Below are positions 8,280 to 17,226 of a stretch of 42,050 bases of DNA, in pieces. Source of the DNA: Desulfobulbaceae bacterium (GTDB lineage: Bacteria > Desulfobacterota > Desulfobulbia > Desulfobulbales > UBA5123); assembly GCA_029865195.1 (NCBI GenBank), contig JAOUHH010000001.1, forward strand, positions 1 to 42,050. Reading direction: 5' to 3'. Both the position numbers and the translations under genes were made by a program. The stretch's first letter is position 1, and the number at the start of each line of letters is the position of its first letter. The notes below the pieces were generated by a model, which saw only the letters and a list, made by a program, of their open reading frames with translations, was not told the origin of the DNA and searched no databases.

Positions 8280-9308
8280 TCATCCTTTTTTTGCTTCGGC
8301 CAGCGGCAGCAGTTTGAAGGCCGCCGGGTCGGTGATGGTCAGTTCGCTCACGGTGCCGTTTTCGTCGATGATCGAGTTCACCGCGACGAGCAGCATGTCG
8401 CGCTGGATGTCAAGGCTCGGCAACCGGCAGGGGACGATGGTGTTGGGCGTCCAGGGCCCGGTTTTGTGATGCCAGCCCTGCACGGTCACGGTGGCTCGAC
8501 TGCTGCGGCCGGCGCGGACAGCCGCTTCCCATCTGGCCCGGTCTTTATAGGTGACGCCGTTGCCCATCCCCTCCGCGATCACGATCAGCGGCCGGTAGCG
8601 CGTCACGCCCGGATCGGTCGCATAAGCCTGCGGCTGGGCGTTCTGTTCCGGGGTGGAAAAATCATCTCCGGCCGCCTGGCCCTTGATGATGTATTTGCTG
8701 TATCGGTCCTTCATCCCGAGTTGCGCCGATCCGCGCTTGCAGTTCTCGCCCTCGATCAGCGGGGTGGATACCCTTGCCGTCCCGGCCCTGGTCAGCAGCA
8801 GGCCGCCCTGGGAGTCCGACACCGGCAGCAACGCCCGGTAGCGGCACACCCGCTCGATGGCCTCGAAGGCCGTCTCGCCGGGCTGCAGGGCAAACTGACC
8901 GATCACCTTGCCGACATCGGCATTCGCCGTCACCGGGATACCGAACGGCTTGCAGATGTCGGCGCAGATTTGTCGGGCGGTGCGGTTGTTCCATTGACCC
9001 GATCCGCATATCGCCGAGCAGTCCACCAGATCGCCGGTCTTGTCGCGGCCGGTGACCGTCACGGTGTGTTCTTTGTCGTCGAAGCTCGGCGCCCCCTCGT
9101 CGACGTAGCCGGTGATCAACAGATCGCCGTCGGCCCGCAGCACACAGGCATCACCGCGTCTGATCTTGCGTGGGGTGGACTGCTCCGGCCAGCGCTCGGT
9201 GACCTTGAGGTCGAACGATCCGGAGACGGTCTCAATCGACCGGGTGACCCGGATCTCTTTCCAGCCCCCATAAGCCGCGCCGCCGATATGCAAACGGACA
9301 TCAGGCAT
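8280..9308 (-). CDS. Mu gpP-like baseplate hub protein
   Basis: 342 residues in the gpP/gp44 and late-control gpD hub family. VRLHIGGAAYGGWKEIRVTRSIETVSGSFDL near the N-terminus and the RRGDACVLRADGDLLITGYVDE segment are typical of the hub, which links the tube to the spike. Start overlaps the gpN-like stop by eight bases. Its position before gp45 matches Mu. Confidence 0.87.
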   Translation of the reverse strand: MPDVRLHIGGAAYGGWKEIRVTRSIETVSGSFDLKVTERWPEQSTPRKIRRGDACVLRADGDLLITGYVDEGAPSFDDKEHTVTVTGRDKTGDLVDCSAICGSGQWNNRTARQICADICKPFGIPVTANADVGKVIGQFALQPGETAFEAIERVCRYRALLPVSDSQGGLLLTRAGTARVSTPLIEGENCKRGSAQLGMKDRYSKYIIKGQAAGDDFSTPEQNAQPQAYATDPGVTRYRPLIVIAEGMGNGVTYKDRARWEAAVRAGRSSRATVTVQGWHHKTGPWTPNTIVPCRLPSLDIQRDMLLVAVNSIIDENGTVSELTITDPAAFKLLPLAEAKKG

Positions 9309-10539
9309 CTGTCAGCACCTCCAACGGTGTGCCGCCGGGCAGGAAGCCGGGATGCCCGATGTCGTTGCGGGCGATGATGTCGGCGTCGCGGCTTGCGTCG
9401 TCGTATTCCCGATATGCCAGCACCAGTGCCGGGGTGGTCTGCTCCGGCGTTACCGTTTTCACCCGCGGCGTGGTGGCGGCGCGGGTGTTGATGTCGGCGA
9501 TAAACGCGGCCCGCAGGTTGCTCATGGCGATATAGGTGTCATCGTCGGCGGTTTCCATCTCCGTCTCCAGCCGGTCGGCCACCTCGTTGCGGATCTCCAC
9601 CACCTTGTTGTAGTTGTCGACGCCTCCCGGCTGGTAGCCGGGGTCGCTCGGCGGACGGAAGGCCATGCCCGACACCGACCGGGCCGCCTCGATGGCCGAC
9701 ACCTGCCGCACCATGGCGGCTATCGCCTCCTGGTTGGCCGCCTGCTGCCTGCGACTTGCCGTTGTCGACGGCACATAGGGCAGGGTGTCGCCGTGGCTGA
9801 ACAGCGCCCGGCACATCCGCAAGGCGGACAACGGCCTGGACGGCAAGGCGACAAGGTCACCGATCAGCCCGGCAATGCCGTCGGCCAGGTCGACAGGGGA
9901 CCGGATCAGGGAAGCGACCCGGCCGGCGACGGAGTTCAGCGACGAGACAAACGTGATCGCCCCGGCCGGGGTTTCCGGCAGCAGGTCGCGCACGGCGTCT
10001 ATGGCCGCAAGGGCATCAGACACCGCAGTCGCGGCGGACTCGGCGACAAAGGCCGGGAATCCGCTCACCGTGAATTGATCGGCGAACCCGGCCTCGACCG
10101 CGACAATGGCGGCGTCGGCCTTGCTGTCGACGTTGGCGGCGGTGTCAACGGCGGTGGATGGTTCCGCGTTGGCCCCGGCCTCGGCAAAGGTGACCGAGAA
10201 CCTGGCCATGCCGCCCTCGGCGGTGGTCTCGCGGGGGCCACGGGCAGAAACCACCTCGACCATCTTGGTGCCAAGCCATGGATGCACCAGCTTGCCGGCG
10301 CCCGGTTGGTCCAATGCGGCGATCAACTTGTCGCGGGCGGCCATGTAATCGGGGCCGAGCACGAACAGTTCTACCGTCCACTGCTTGGCCTTGGCGCCGA
10401 GGTCTTCACGGTACGGCTGGTCGCGGAACGGGAAGGAGTGCTCGGCCAGACGGCGACCGAGGCCGTCACCGTCGGATGAATCGGTCTGGAATGCAATGCC
10501 CCGATAAGAACCGGGGCGAAGCTGTTCGCGCCATCCCAT
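9301..10539 (-). CDS. Mu gpN-like DNA circularisation / tail protein
   Basis: 412 residues. The N-terminal 100 residues (GWREQLRPGSYRGIAF..., HSFPFRDQPYREDLG..., YMAARDKLIAALDQPGAGKLVHPWLG) match the DNA-circularisation N-terminal family of Mu gpN, a tail hub-associated protein. The C-terminal region is Ala-rich. It abuts the tape measure gene (one-base overlap at 10539) and gpP. Confidence 0.88.
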   Translation of the reverse strand: MGWREQLRPGSYRGIAFQTDSSDGDGLGRRLAEHSFPFRDQPYREDLGAKAKQWTVELFVLGPDYMAARDKLIAALDQPGAGKLVHPWLGTKMVEVVSARGPRETTAEGGMARFSVTFAEAGANAEPSTAVDTAANVDSKADAAIVAVEAGFADQFTVSGFPAFVAESAATAVSDALAAIDAVRDLLPETPAGAITFVSSLNSVAGRVASLIRSPVDLADGIAGLIGDLVALPSRPLSALRMCRALFSHGDTLPYVPSTTASRRQQAANQEAIAAMVRQVSAIEAARSVSGMAFRPPSDPGYQPGGVDNYNKVVEIRNEVADRLETEMETADDDTYIAMSNLRAAFIADINTRAATTPRVKTVTPEQTTPALVLAYREYDDASRDADIIARNDIGHPGFLPGGTPLEVLTDA

Positions 10540-12299
10540 CAGTAAGCCCCCGCCATGGTCACGCCGGTGTCGACATCGACCTGCATGCCGGCAGCGGACA
10601 TTCTTTTCACTTTGGCGCGGGTGCCGTCGCTGCTGTTGACCTCGATTGCGACCTTTGCCTCCTGGCTGCCGACGATGGCGGCCAGGCGGGCGATGGCCTC
10701 GCCGATCTTGTCCTGCGTCTTGGTTCCCTGCAGCAGGTATTTGTTGATGAGCATGCCGAGGCCGTACCCCGCGCCGCCGGTCACGCCGACCATGGCGGCG
10801 GACGTTGCCATCCCGGCCGCGCCGGTTGCGCCGAGAGCGCCCACACTGGTGCCGCCGAGGCCAAGCAGCTTGGCCCCGTATTTGCGGAGCATGCCGGCGG
10901 AACGGCCTGCGGCCGATCCTTGCCCGCCACCAAGGCCGAAGCCATCGGAGCCGGGCAGCATGGAAAGATGCTTGTTGACCACATATACAGGGATCGGGCC
11001 GGAGCCGCCGAGCATCCCGCCGCCGGCCGCGCCGCCCTTGCCGCCGAAACCGAACAACCGGCGGGCCTTGTTGGCGATAACCAGGCCGCCGAGACCGACC
11101 GCCATGCCGGTGCCGACCTTCAATACTTTGTCCAGGGTTTCAGGGTTGATACTGTTGAGCGCGTCGGCGGCGCTTTGGATGGCCTTAGTGAGGTTGCTTT
11201 CGGCGAACCGTTCCCACGCCGTGGCGAGTGCTGTCACCGACCTAGCTGCATCGGCTGCGGCGGTGGCGCTATCTTTTACGGTGACTGTACCGTTAGCCTG
11301 CAGGTTCATAAACTTCTGCAGGCTGGCGACAGAGCCGGTGCGTTTGTATTCTGATGCCATAGCGTTGAAAGCACGGATCGCCTCGGCGTCGAACACCTTA
11401 GAGAGCACGGTCTGATTGCCTTTTGCCTTGGTGATGATGTCGACCATCAGGTCGTTGATGGGACGCAGGATCTCCTTGCCTTCCTTCAGCGCCTTGGGGT
11501 CGAACACCTGGATGCCGCCCTTGGCGAGTTTGTTGATCTTCTGCTTGTCGGCCATGGTCCGCATCACCGCTTCAAAGGCGGTGGCCGCCTGCTCTGGGTT
11601 GCCGGTGCCCTGCCGGACCACCTGCAGAGTGGCTCCTAATTCGCGCACAGCCTGCAACCCACCCCGGCCGGTGGCCGTGTAAGCTGCGAACACGCGGGGG
11701 CCAAGGTTGGCGAGGTTCTGTAAAGTGAACGCGCCCTCCTTGCCCTGCACATTGAGGATGTCCAGCGCCTCGAGGACTTCCTTGGGCTTGATGATGCCCA
11801 TCTTCTGAAACTCGGACATGATCCCGCCGATGTCGCGGCCTTCCGCCCCGGTGGCCGACATAGCCAGGCCGATGTTGCGGATGTTGGCCTCGGCGAAACG
11901 CAGGTCGCCGGTGCGTTCGACGATCTCGTCAACCGCATCGACGATCCCGGCCGGATCGAGCCTGATTTCCGGGGCGCGGGCTGCTTCGTATATTTTCTCT
12001 TTAAGGTGTTCGATGGTGGTGGCGGAGGCGTTGGCCTGAATGCCGAGGCGGGTGAAGCGGGTTTGCAGGCCGGTCACCATGCGATAGGTGCCGACACCTG
12101 CCGCGCCGGTCAGCAGGGCGGTGTATTTGTTGCCGACGGCATCGAGCCCTCGGCTTACCTGCCGCGCCGCCGGCGACAGCCGCGACAAGCTGCGGACGCC
12201 GCGGTTGCTGAGATCCTCCATGGAGTTGCCGAACCGACGGGCCTTGTCCTGAAGGTTGCCGACCATGTCGACGGCGATGGTTGATCTCACTTCGCTCAT
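10539..12299 (-). CDS. Tail tape measure protein
   Basis: 586 residues, the longest tail gene, in the position and style of a tape measure: N-terminal helices, a PhageMin-type core (LGIQANASATTIEHLKEKIYEAARAPEIRLDPAGIVDAVDEIVERTGDL...GLAMSATGAEGRDIGGIMSEFQKMGI), hydrophobic Ala/Gly-rich segments around 390-500 that may insert in membrane, and a C-terminal beta part. Its length predicts a fairly short contractile tail, near 80-90 nm at 1.5 angstrom per residue. The start ATGA overlaps the stop of the frameshift product. Confidence 0.9.
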   Translation of the reverse strand: MSEVRSTIAVDMVGNLQDKARRFGNSMEDLSNRGVRSLSRLSPAARQVSRGLDAVGNKYTALLTGAAGVGTYRMVTGLQTRFTRLGIQANASATTIEHLKEKIYEAARAPEIRLDPAGIVDAVDEIVERTGDLRFAEANIRNIGLAMSATGAEGRDIGGIMSEFQKMGIIKPKEVLEALDILNVQGKEGAFTLQNLANLGPRVFAAYTATGRGGLQAVRELGATLQVVRQGTGNPEQAATAFEAVMRTMADKQKINKLAKGGIQVFDPKALKEGKEILRPINDLMVDIITKAKGNQTVLSKVFDAEAIRAFNAMASEYKRTGSVASLQKFMNLQANGTVTVKDSATAAADAARSVTALATAWERFAESNLTKAIQSAADALNSINPETLDKVLKVGTGMAVGLGGLVIANKARRLFGFGGKGGAAGGGMLGGSGPIPVYVVNKHLSMLPGSDGFGLGGGQGSAAGRSAGMLRKYGAKLLGLGGTSVGALGATGAAGMATSAAMVGVTGGAGYGLGMLINKYLLQGTKTQDKIGEAIARLAAIVGSQEAKVAIEVNSSDGTRAKVKRMSAAGMQVDVDTGVTMAGAY

Positions 12300-12436
12300 G
12301 TATCAACGCTCTCGATGATCTTGATCTGTCGCAAAAATGCCCGCACAGTGAGGGCGACTACGTCGGCGCGCTGCCATCCTGCCCGGCGAATAAACACCGC
12401 GGCGCTCCGTTCAATCGCCGGATGGAGCGCCGTCAT
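12296..12436 (-). CDS. Frameshift extension of tail chaperone (gp42-like)
   Basis: A 46-residue frame (starting MTALHPAIERSAAVFIRRAG) overlaps the end of the gp41-like gene and ends in ATGA with the tape measure. In Mu-type tails the second chaperone is made by ribosomal frameshifting from the first. Here the frame is open only from just after a TGA at about 12454, so any shift must occur within roughly 35 bases, where CGGGGGCGA lies (12438-12446). A start at the ATG at 12436 is the alternative. Confidence 0.65.
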   Translation of the reverse strand: MTALHPAIERSAAVFIRRAGWQRADVVALTVRAFLRQIKIIESVDT

Positions 12437-12776
12437 CTCGCCCCCGGTCAGTCACCGTGCCGAGGGTCAGTTTGTCGAGCTTGTCGGCCTCACGTTGCAG
12501 GGCCTCGAAGTCGTCGCGGTGGAGCCGCTTGATCTCATTCACGGCGAGCGGCCCTGGGTAATCTCCGATGCGGACGATCTGCCGGCGTAAAGTATGCAAA
12601 CCCATCATGGTCGGGCTGCTCACCAGGGCGTAGCCGTCAGGGGTTGGCACCGCCCGCTCGGATTCCTCCTGGGCGGCGATGATGTCAGCGAGGGTGACCT
12701 CGCGCAACTCCGCCTGGGTGTGTTTCACGTCGCCGATGGTCAGGCCGTGGGCGAGTTCAACGGTTACGGTCGCCAT
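12411..12776 (-). CDS. Tail assembly chaperone (Mu gp41-like)
   Basis: 121 residues with the Mu gp41 / TAC family pattern: ATVTVELAHGLTIGDVKHTQAELREVTLADIIAAQEESE and later LRRQIVRIGDYPGPL. It would bind the tape measure protein during tail assembly. It lies between tube and tape measure, the standard place for this gene, and carries the proposed slippery site near its 3' end. Confidence 0.85.
   Translation of the reverse strand: MATVTVELAHGLTIGDVKHTQAELREVTLADIIAAQEESERAVPTPDGYALVSSPTMMGLHTLRRQIVRIGDYPGPLAVNEIKRLHRDDFEALQREADKLDKLTLGTVTDRGRDDGAPSGD
12438..12446 (-). promoter_or_regulatory. Candidate -2 ribosomal frameshift site
   Basis: On the minus strand the sequence is CGGGGGCGA. If the tRNA on GGG in frame slips back two bases it re-pairs with GGG, and the next codon GGC enters the frame of the 46-residue extension. 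Mu is known to use a -2 shift on a closely similar G-run at the same gene pair. The site falls inside the only window where both frames are open. Confidence 0.5.
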
Positions 12777-12777
12777 A

Positions 12778-13137
12778 TCACATCATCTCCTCGGCGGCCG
12801 GGCCTTCAAAGGTCAGTTTGACCTTGCCGCCGTCACCAGCAGTCAGCTGCGGGGTGTCGGTGATCCAGGCATCCTTGATCACGTAGCTCTGGCCGGTGTC
12901 GCAATCGAAGGTCAAGGTGGCGCCGCTGATCTGGCCGAGTTCGGCAAGGCTGGTGTCCTTGTCGTAGGCGATCTCGCACTCGACCTTCGACTGCCGGAGT
13001 TCCTCGCTGAATCCGATATTCAGATCGGTGATGACCGACTTGCGGGCGATGCCGCCGGGGTCCATGCTCGCGCCGGGCCGGCTGTTGAGCACCTTGCCGT
13101 CGTACTTGATGGTGGCGATCCCAAGTCTCTTTGACAT
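12778..13137 (-). CDS. Tail tube protein (Mu gpM-like)
   Basis: 119 residues starting KRLGIATIKYDGKVLNSRPGASMDPGG, the pattern of the Mu-like tail tube family; the remainder is beta-rich (ATLTFDCDTGQSYVIKDAWITD). It lies directly after the sheath gene, as in Mu and other myophages, and should polymerise inside the sheath to form the DNA conduit. Confidence 0.9.
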   Translation of the reverse strand: MSKRLGIATIKYDGKVLNSRPGASMDPGGIARKSVITDLNIGFSEELRQSKVECEIAYDKDTSLAELGQISGATLTFDCDTGQSYVIKDAWITDTPQLTAGDGGKVKLTFEGPAAEEMM

Positions 13138-13190
13138 GATGGTTCTCTCCTTTGAAGAGGCCCGGCCTGACTGCGGCCGGGCTCAATCGG

Positions 13191-14666
13191 TTACACGATA
13201 AACTGCATCTGCTCTGCGAAGACGCGGAACTGGTTGACCAGATCCGGCGGGGCGAGCACGTTGACGCGGTTGCGGTCGTTGACGTCACGCTCGACAACCA
13301 GATCGGCCTTGTACTGGTCGATGTTCTCGACCAGACCGGCCAGTTCCCACTCCTTGAACAACGCGATCAGCTCGTTCCTGATCACCTTGGGCGTCACGAT
13401 CTTCTGCCCGGCGCCGTAGTTGGTGCCGTCGTCTGCCAGTTTGTGGCGCGGGAACTTCTGGGTTATCCGGGCGCGGGTTGAATAGCGCAGGTACGAGAGC
13501 GTCGCCGGGGTGTTGACGTCCAGATAGCTCGGATCGGCGACCCCGTAGGCGTTCTCCTGGTACATGGTGATGAGCCGCTCGATGAGCACCCGGCCGCCGG
13601 AGTCGACGGTGTGGGTGGCAATGCCGTCATACAGCAGCAGGTTGCGCTCTTCCATGGTCCAGCGATCCTCAATGGCCGGCGGCAAAACCCCATCGAGCAC
13701 CAGGGTCTGCAGCGGCCGGGCCGGGTCGATGGCGAGGCTGTGAGCGGCCTCGGCGGCCACGGCGGCGGCCCACACATAGGGCGGGGTGGGCGAGATGCCG
13801 GTCCCCATGCAGGTGACCAGCAGGCTGTTGCGGCCGTCGCCGAAGGTCTGGGTGGCGGCCTGGGTGCCGCGATAAGCGGCGTAGGCAATTCCGTCGATCT
13901 GGCGGGTCGGTCCCCAGCGGTCGGTGAGCTCGGTTTCCAGCGCGGTCAGGTTGGCCGAGTCGGTGTACGGCATGACGATGTGGTTCCACCACTCGTCGCC
14001 GAGCACGGCGACGGCGTCTGCAATATCAGGATTGCCGGTGCCGCCGGTCATGGCGGTGACGGTGGTGGTCAGGCCGGTGGGGGTCTTCTCGTCCTGGTAA
14101 TAATTGACACGGAGGTCGATGCCGTTGCCGGTTTCACCCTTCCAGCGGGCGGTGATGTCCACCTGCTCCGGAACGCCACCGTTCACGGCTGCGGTCACCG
14201 GCAGCGAGGTGTCGGCGTTGATTGCGGCGACCACGGCGGTGGCAATGCTGCTCAATGTCTGCGCGGCGGCAATCGCCACCCGGACCCGGTTGCCTGCGAT
14301 ATACAGGTTGAGGGTGCCGGCGGCGGTGACGGCGCCACCGAAAAGGATGTTGCCAGCGGCGGCTACGCCCGCGACGTCGTCATCGAGCAGGATGCCCCAT
14401 GTCTCGGTGAAGCGGTTGTTGAGCTTGAGGGCGTTGATCATGTGGCTGAACATCGAGCCACGGCCTGCTGCGGCCTCGGCATGGCCGGGAGAGTTGACCC
14501 GGAACGGCACCTCGGCGGCCTGCTCACCGGCGGCCAACCGCTGGCCGATGACCAGAATCTTGTGCATGATGCCGGGCGTACCGGATACGGCCCGCTCGTT
14601 GTTAAATTCAACGTAGGCCAGCGGCACCCGCAGTTGACTCGGAATAGAATCGAATGAGATCGGCAT
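13191..14666 (-). CDS. Contractile tail sheath protein (Mu gpL-like)
   Basis: 491 residues, standard sheath length. The N-terminus ISFDSIPSQLRVPLAYVEFNN...GTPGIMHKILVIGQR and the AAEVPFRVNSPGHAEAAAGRGSMFSHMINAL segment are typical of Mu-type sheaths, as is the C-terminal TLSYLRYSTRARITQKFPRHKLADDGTNYGAGQKIVTP motif region. It identifies the virion as a myovirus. Confidence 0.94.
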   Translation of the reverse strand: MPISFDSIPSQLRVPLAYVEFNNERAVSGTPGIMHKILVIGQRLAAGEQAAEVPFRVNSPGHAEAAAGRGSMFSHMINALKLNNRFTETWGILLDDDVAGVAAAGNILFGGAVTAAGTLNLYIAGNRVRVAIAAAQTLSSIATAVVAAINADTSLPVTAAVNGGVPEQVDITARWKGETGNGIDLRVNYYQDEKTPTGLTTTVTAMTGGTGNPDIADAVAVLGDEWWNHIVMPYTDSANLTALETELTDRWGPTRQIDGIAYAAYRGTQAATQTFGDGRNSLLVTCMGTGISPTPPYVWAAAVAAEAAHSLAIDPARPLQTLVLDGVLPPAIEDRWTMEERNLLLYDGIATHTVDSGGRVLIERLITMYQENAYGVADPSYLDVNTPATLSYLRYSTRARITQKFPRHKLADDGTNYGAGQKIVTPKVIRNELIALFKEWELAGLVENIDQYKADLVVERDVNDRNRVNVLAPPDLVNQFRVFAEQMQFIV

Positions 14667-14669
14667 TTA

Positions 14670-14858
14670 TCATTCCCCCTTCTTGGCGTTGATCTTTTTC
14701 GGGGCGTTGGCCTGGACGGCATCGCCATCTTTCAGGCGGCGCAACCAGTAGGCGGTGCGCGGCACCAGTTCCCCATCCTCGGCCAGGCGACTGCCGTCCG
14801 GCTTGCGAACGAGCAGACCAGGGCCGGGTTTGACAAAAATTTCGTTGCTGTTCGGCAT
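14670..14858 (-). CDS. DUF2635 protein (Mu gp38-like)
   Basis: A 62-residue protein that matches the DUF2635 pattern closely: IFVKPGPGLLVRKPDG, then GELVPRTAYWLRRLKDGDAV. Mu has the same small gene just before its sheath gene. Function is unknown, probably tail assembly. Confidence 0.85.
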   Translation of the reverse strand: MPNSNEIFVKPGPGLLVRKPDGSRLAEDGELVPRTAYWLRRLKDGDAVQANAPKKINAKKGE

Positions 14859-14873
14859 GGTTGCCCCCTTCTG

Positions 14874-15431
14874 TTATGTTTGCGGGATGTTGAGATCGTC
14901 GACGGCGTCAATCTGTCCGTCCGGCGTTGCCATATCCCACTCGGTATGCGTCCGCAGGAAGTCGTCGAGGGTGTCGACATCAACCTGGCCGCGGGTAAAC
15001 TCGATCTGTAAATCAATCACGGTGAAACATGTCGGCGCGGCGGCGCCCTCGTCGTTGCTCGATGCGGTTATGTCGAGCCGGTCGACGGTGTCGCCGAGGC
15101 CGGTGTCGCCGTAGATGGCATCCTCGATCAGTTCCTCGGCGACCAGCTGCTCCGCCACCACCAGCTCTGATTTCGGCTGATAAAAGCCGAAGTACAACCG
15201 AACCTGCGGCTGGCACATGATGCCGCCGCTGATCTGGGTGCGTTTGCCTCGGCTCGGGCAGGTGATCAGCACCAGCGGCAACTCCGAGGCGTGGATCTCG
15301 GTGCGGCGTCGGAAGCTGATCCGCGCCGCCACGTTCTTGCCCCATTGCTGCTGTGCAAAGGCCTGCAACGGCTCGTTGCCGGTGATCTGAACGGCCAGGT
15401 TGTCGAGCGCGGTCTTGAGGGTGGTGGTCAT
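14874..15431 (-). CDS. Tail completion / tail terminator-like protein
   Basis: 185 residues in the slot held by Mu gp37 or similar tail-completion genes, between lysis genes and the DUF2635 gene. The fold pattern, alternating helices and strands with LPLVLITCPSRGKRTQISGGIMCQPQVRLYFGFYQP then VAEELIEDAIYG, resembles tail-terminator proteins that cap the tube. It overlaps the holin stop by four bases. Family membership is not firmly recognised. Confidence 0.55.
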   Translation of the reverse strand: MTTTLKTALDNLAVQITGNEPLQAFAQQQWGKNVAARISFRRRTEIHASELPLVLITCPSRGKRTQISGGIMCQPQVRLYFGFYQPKSELVVAEQLVAEELIEDAIYGDTGLGDTVDRLDITASSNDEGAAAPTCFTVIDLQIEFTRGQVDVDTLDDFLRTHTEWDMATPDGQIDAVDDLNIPQT

Positions 15432-16000
15432 TTCGTTCCCCTGAATGCCTGAATGGCCTGGGCCAAGGCCCCACCGGCCGGAGCCTGGCCGACTGCCAGA
15501 CTGTAGCGGGCCTTCTTCTCGTCGGTGCGCTTGCCGAAATAGCGGTCAACCCAGGCGATCACCGGGCCGAGCAGCGCCAGGATAGTCATGTGGGAGCCGT
15601 TGATCTTCTCCAGGGTGGCCGCATTGTTGGTGACGATGGCCGACACCCAGGCGGACATGAACGCCACGATGGAGAGCAGCACCACGATGGACGCCCACTT
15701 GGCGATCCATGGGCGGGTGCTGTTGCCGGTGGCGTCGGCCTTGGCCAGCGAATCGACAATGCGCGACCATGCGTCGATGTCGGCAATCTCGACGTCCAGC
15801 TGCTTGGTGAGGATGGCGAACTGCTGGTCCGGCGGCAGGGTCTGGATGGCAGAATGCACATCCTGGCCGGTGGCCGTGGCCGGGAGTTGTTTGTCGGCGG
15901 GCAGCAGGGAGTTGATCATGCCGATGATCGGCGCCGCAGTCGGACACGCTACACTGAGAGCCGTTGATCCTGCCTTGAGCAGCACATCGAGGAGTTTCAT
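15428..16000 (-). CDS. Holin, three-helix GTA-type
   Basis: 190 residues beginning at the ATG at 16000 (KLLDVLLKAG...), preceded by GAGAGAT and one base after the lysozyme stop. Hydrophobic segments lie at about 8-32 and 103-128 plus MTILALLGPVIAWV at 141-154. The layout and the WIAKWASIVVLL / AWVDRYFGKR motif match the GTA_holin_3TM family. It should let the adjacent lysozyme reach the cell wall. A longer in-frame extension to 16078 covers the lysozyme gene and is unlikely. Confidence 0.8.
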   Translation of the reverse strand: MKLLDVLLKAGSTALSVACPTAAPIIGMINSLLPADKQLPATATGQDVHSAIQTLPPDQQFAILTKQLDVEIADIDAWSRIVDSLAKADATGNSTRPWIAKWASIVVLLSIVAFMSAWVSAIVTNNAATLEKINGSHMTILALLGPVIAWVDRYFGKRTDEKKARYSLAVGQAPAGGALAQAIQAFRGTK

Positions 16001-16001
16001 A

Positions 16002-16505
16002 TCATCTCTCCCAAACTCTGGTGAGCCAGCCGCCGAACCACTTTTCGAGTTTAGGGTTGTTCTCCACGCACTCGACATAGTGGCCGAACTGCAGGCCGTT
16101 CAAGGTTTTCAGGATGCGTTCGGGCCGGGACGCCTGGTTGATGGCGGCGATGGTCCCCGACCCGATGACGCCGTCGACAACCAGATCGCGGTTGCCGTCG
16201 TTCCAGTTGGTCAGGTTGTAGGCCCGTTGCAGCCAGCGCATGACCTTGGGGCCGATGTTGACCATGGAGTCAAACACCTCCTCGGCAATGGCCTGATCGA
16301 CGATCTCGTCAAGTCGGGCCTTATCCCAGAAATCGCGCTTATAGATGCCCATGGCCTGGGTGATGGTCAGCGCGGCGATATTGAGGCTCGGATAACTCCG
16401 CTTGCTGATCCCGTATTTGGTCTCGCCGCCGGGATCGGCCGGGTCGTTGACGTAGCCGCCCTCGACGCCGATCAGGGCCTTGAATGCTTTTTCAAATTCG
16501 GCCAT
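16002..16505 (-). CDS. Endolysin, glycoside hydrolase 108 lysozyme
   Basis: 167 residues starting at 16505 (AEFEKAFKALIGVEGGYVNDP). The EGGYVNDPADPGGETKYGIS motif, with the catalytic Glu at residue 15, defines the GH108 (zliS/DUF847) lysozyme family; a peptidoglycan-binding-like C-terminal part (VVDGVIGSGTIAAIN) follows, also typical. No signal peptide is visible, so release depends on the adjacent holin. Confidence 0.92.
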   Translation of the reverse strand: MAEFEKAFKALIGVEGGYVNDPADPGGETKYGISKRSYPSLNIAALTITQAMGIYKRDFWDKARLDEIVDQAIAEEVFDSMVNIGPKVMRWLQRAYNLTNWNDGNRDLVVDGVIGSGTIAAINQASRPERILKTLNGLQFGHYVECVENNPKLEKWFGGWLTRVWER

Positions 16506-16507
16506 GA

Positions 16508-16765
16508 TCAATTCACCAGTCCTTTGAGGTCTTCCTCGCTGACTTCTCCGCCGGTGGCCATCACCACCAGGACGCGCTTGATCGCCTTGACGTCGTTTCG
16601 CAGTTCCTTGGCCGCGCACTGCTCGCAGTCCTTGATCTTGACGAAGCCTGGCGCGGTCAGGCGGCCGAAAACCAGCCCGACCGAAAGTTTCAACACCTCG
16701 TATGAGGCAACCGAGACCATGAACATGGCCATGGCCTGCACCCCGGAAAGATCCGCGAGATTCAT
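16508..16765 (-). CDS. Small membrane protein of the lysis cassette
   Basis: 85 residues with one long hydrophobic stretch (about 10-35, VQAMAMFMVSVASYEVLKLSVGLVFG) followed by a soluble tail with CEQC and acidic and basic helices. It starts at an overlap with the head-tail gene and precedes the lysozyme by two bases. It may be a second holin, antiholin or spanin-like subunit; no family is recognised. Confidence 0.6.
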   Translation of the reverse strand: MNLADLSGVQAMAMFMVSVASYEVLKLSVGLVFGRLTAPGFVKIKDCEQCAAKELRNDVKAIKRVLVVMATGGEVSEEDLKGLVN

Positions 16766-17226
16766 TTGCCCACCTTTTTCAGTTCGTCGCCGAGCTCGTC
16801 GTCCATGATCGATGCCATGCGGTCACCTTCGTTGAAGCGCTCAAGGGCGTCGTCGGCGAATGACCGGGGGCCGTGGGCGCTGGATGAGTTGGCGCCGTCG
16901 TGGATCACTGTGGCGTAGCGGGCAGAATCAAACAGCATGGCGTCGAGATCGCCGGTTGTGAACACCGCGCCGTTGGCTGTCTTTGTCTGGCGTGGTTCGA
17001 GAAAATCGAGATGACTGCGGAGATGGCCGGTCACCACCGGCACCGGGTATCCGCCTGTATCGCCACCGGGGCCGCTCAACAGGTCATAAGCCTCACGGTG
17101 AACGCCTCTGACGATGCGCGTCAACCCGCGGCGGACAGCGGCGGGGGCATTGGCGGCGAAACGGTCAAACCCGCCGACGATCGCCTTGCTGCCCTTGATG
17201 TCAACGCGGACTTCAAGCATTATCAT
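16762..17226 (-). CDS. Tail completion / neck protein (HK97 gp10-like)
   Basis: 154 residues. The pattern VRVDIKGSKAIVGGFDRFAANAPAAVRRGLTRIVRGVHREAYDLLSG, then VVTGHLRSHLDF and a late YATVIHDGA plus a helical end resembles HK97 gp10 and lambda Z-type neck proteins that prepare tails for joining. It overlaps its neighbours at both ends by 4-14 bases. Confidence 0.65.
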   Translation of the reverse strand: MIMLEVRVDIKGSKAIVGGFDRFAANAPAAVRRGLTRIVRGVHREAYDLLSGPGGDTGGYPVPVVTGHLRSHLDFLEPRQTKTANGAVFTTGDLDAMLFDSARYATVIHDGANSSSAHGPRSFADDALERFNEGDRMASIMDDELGDELKKVGK

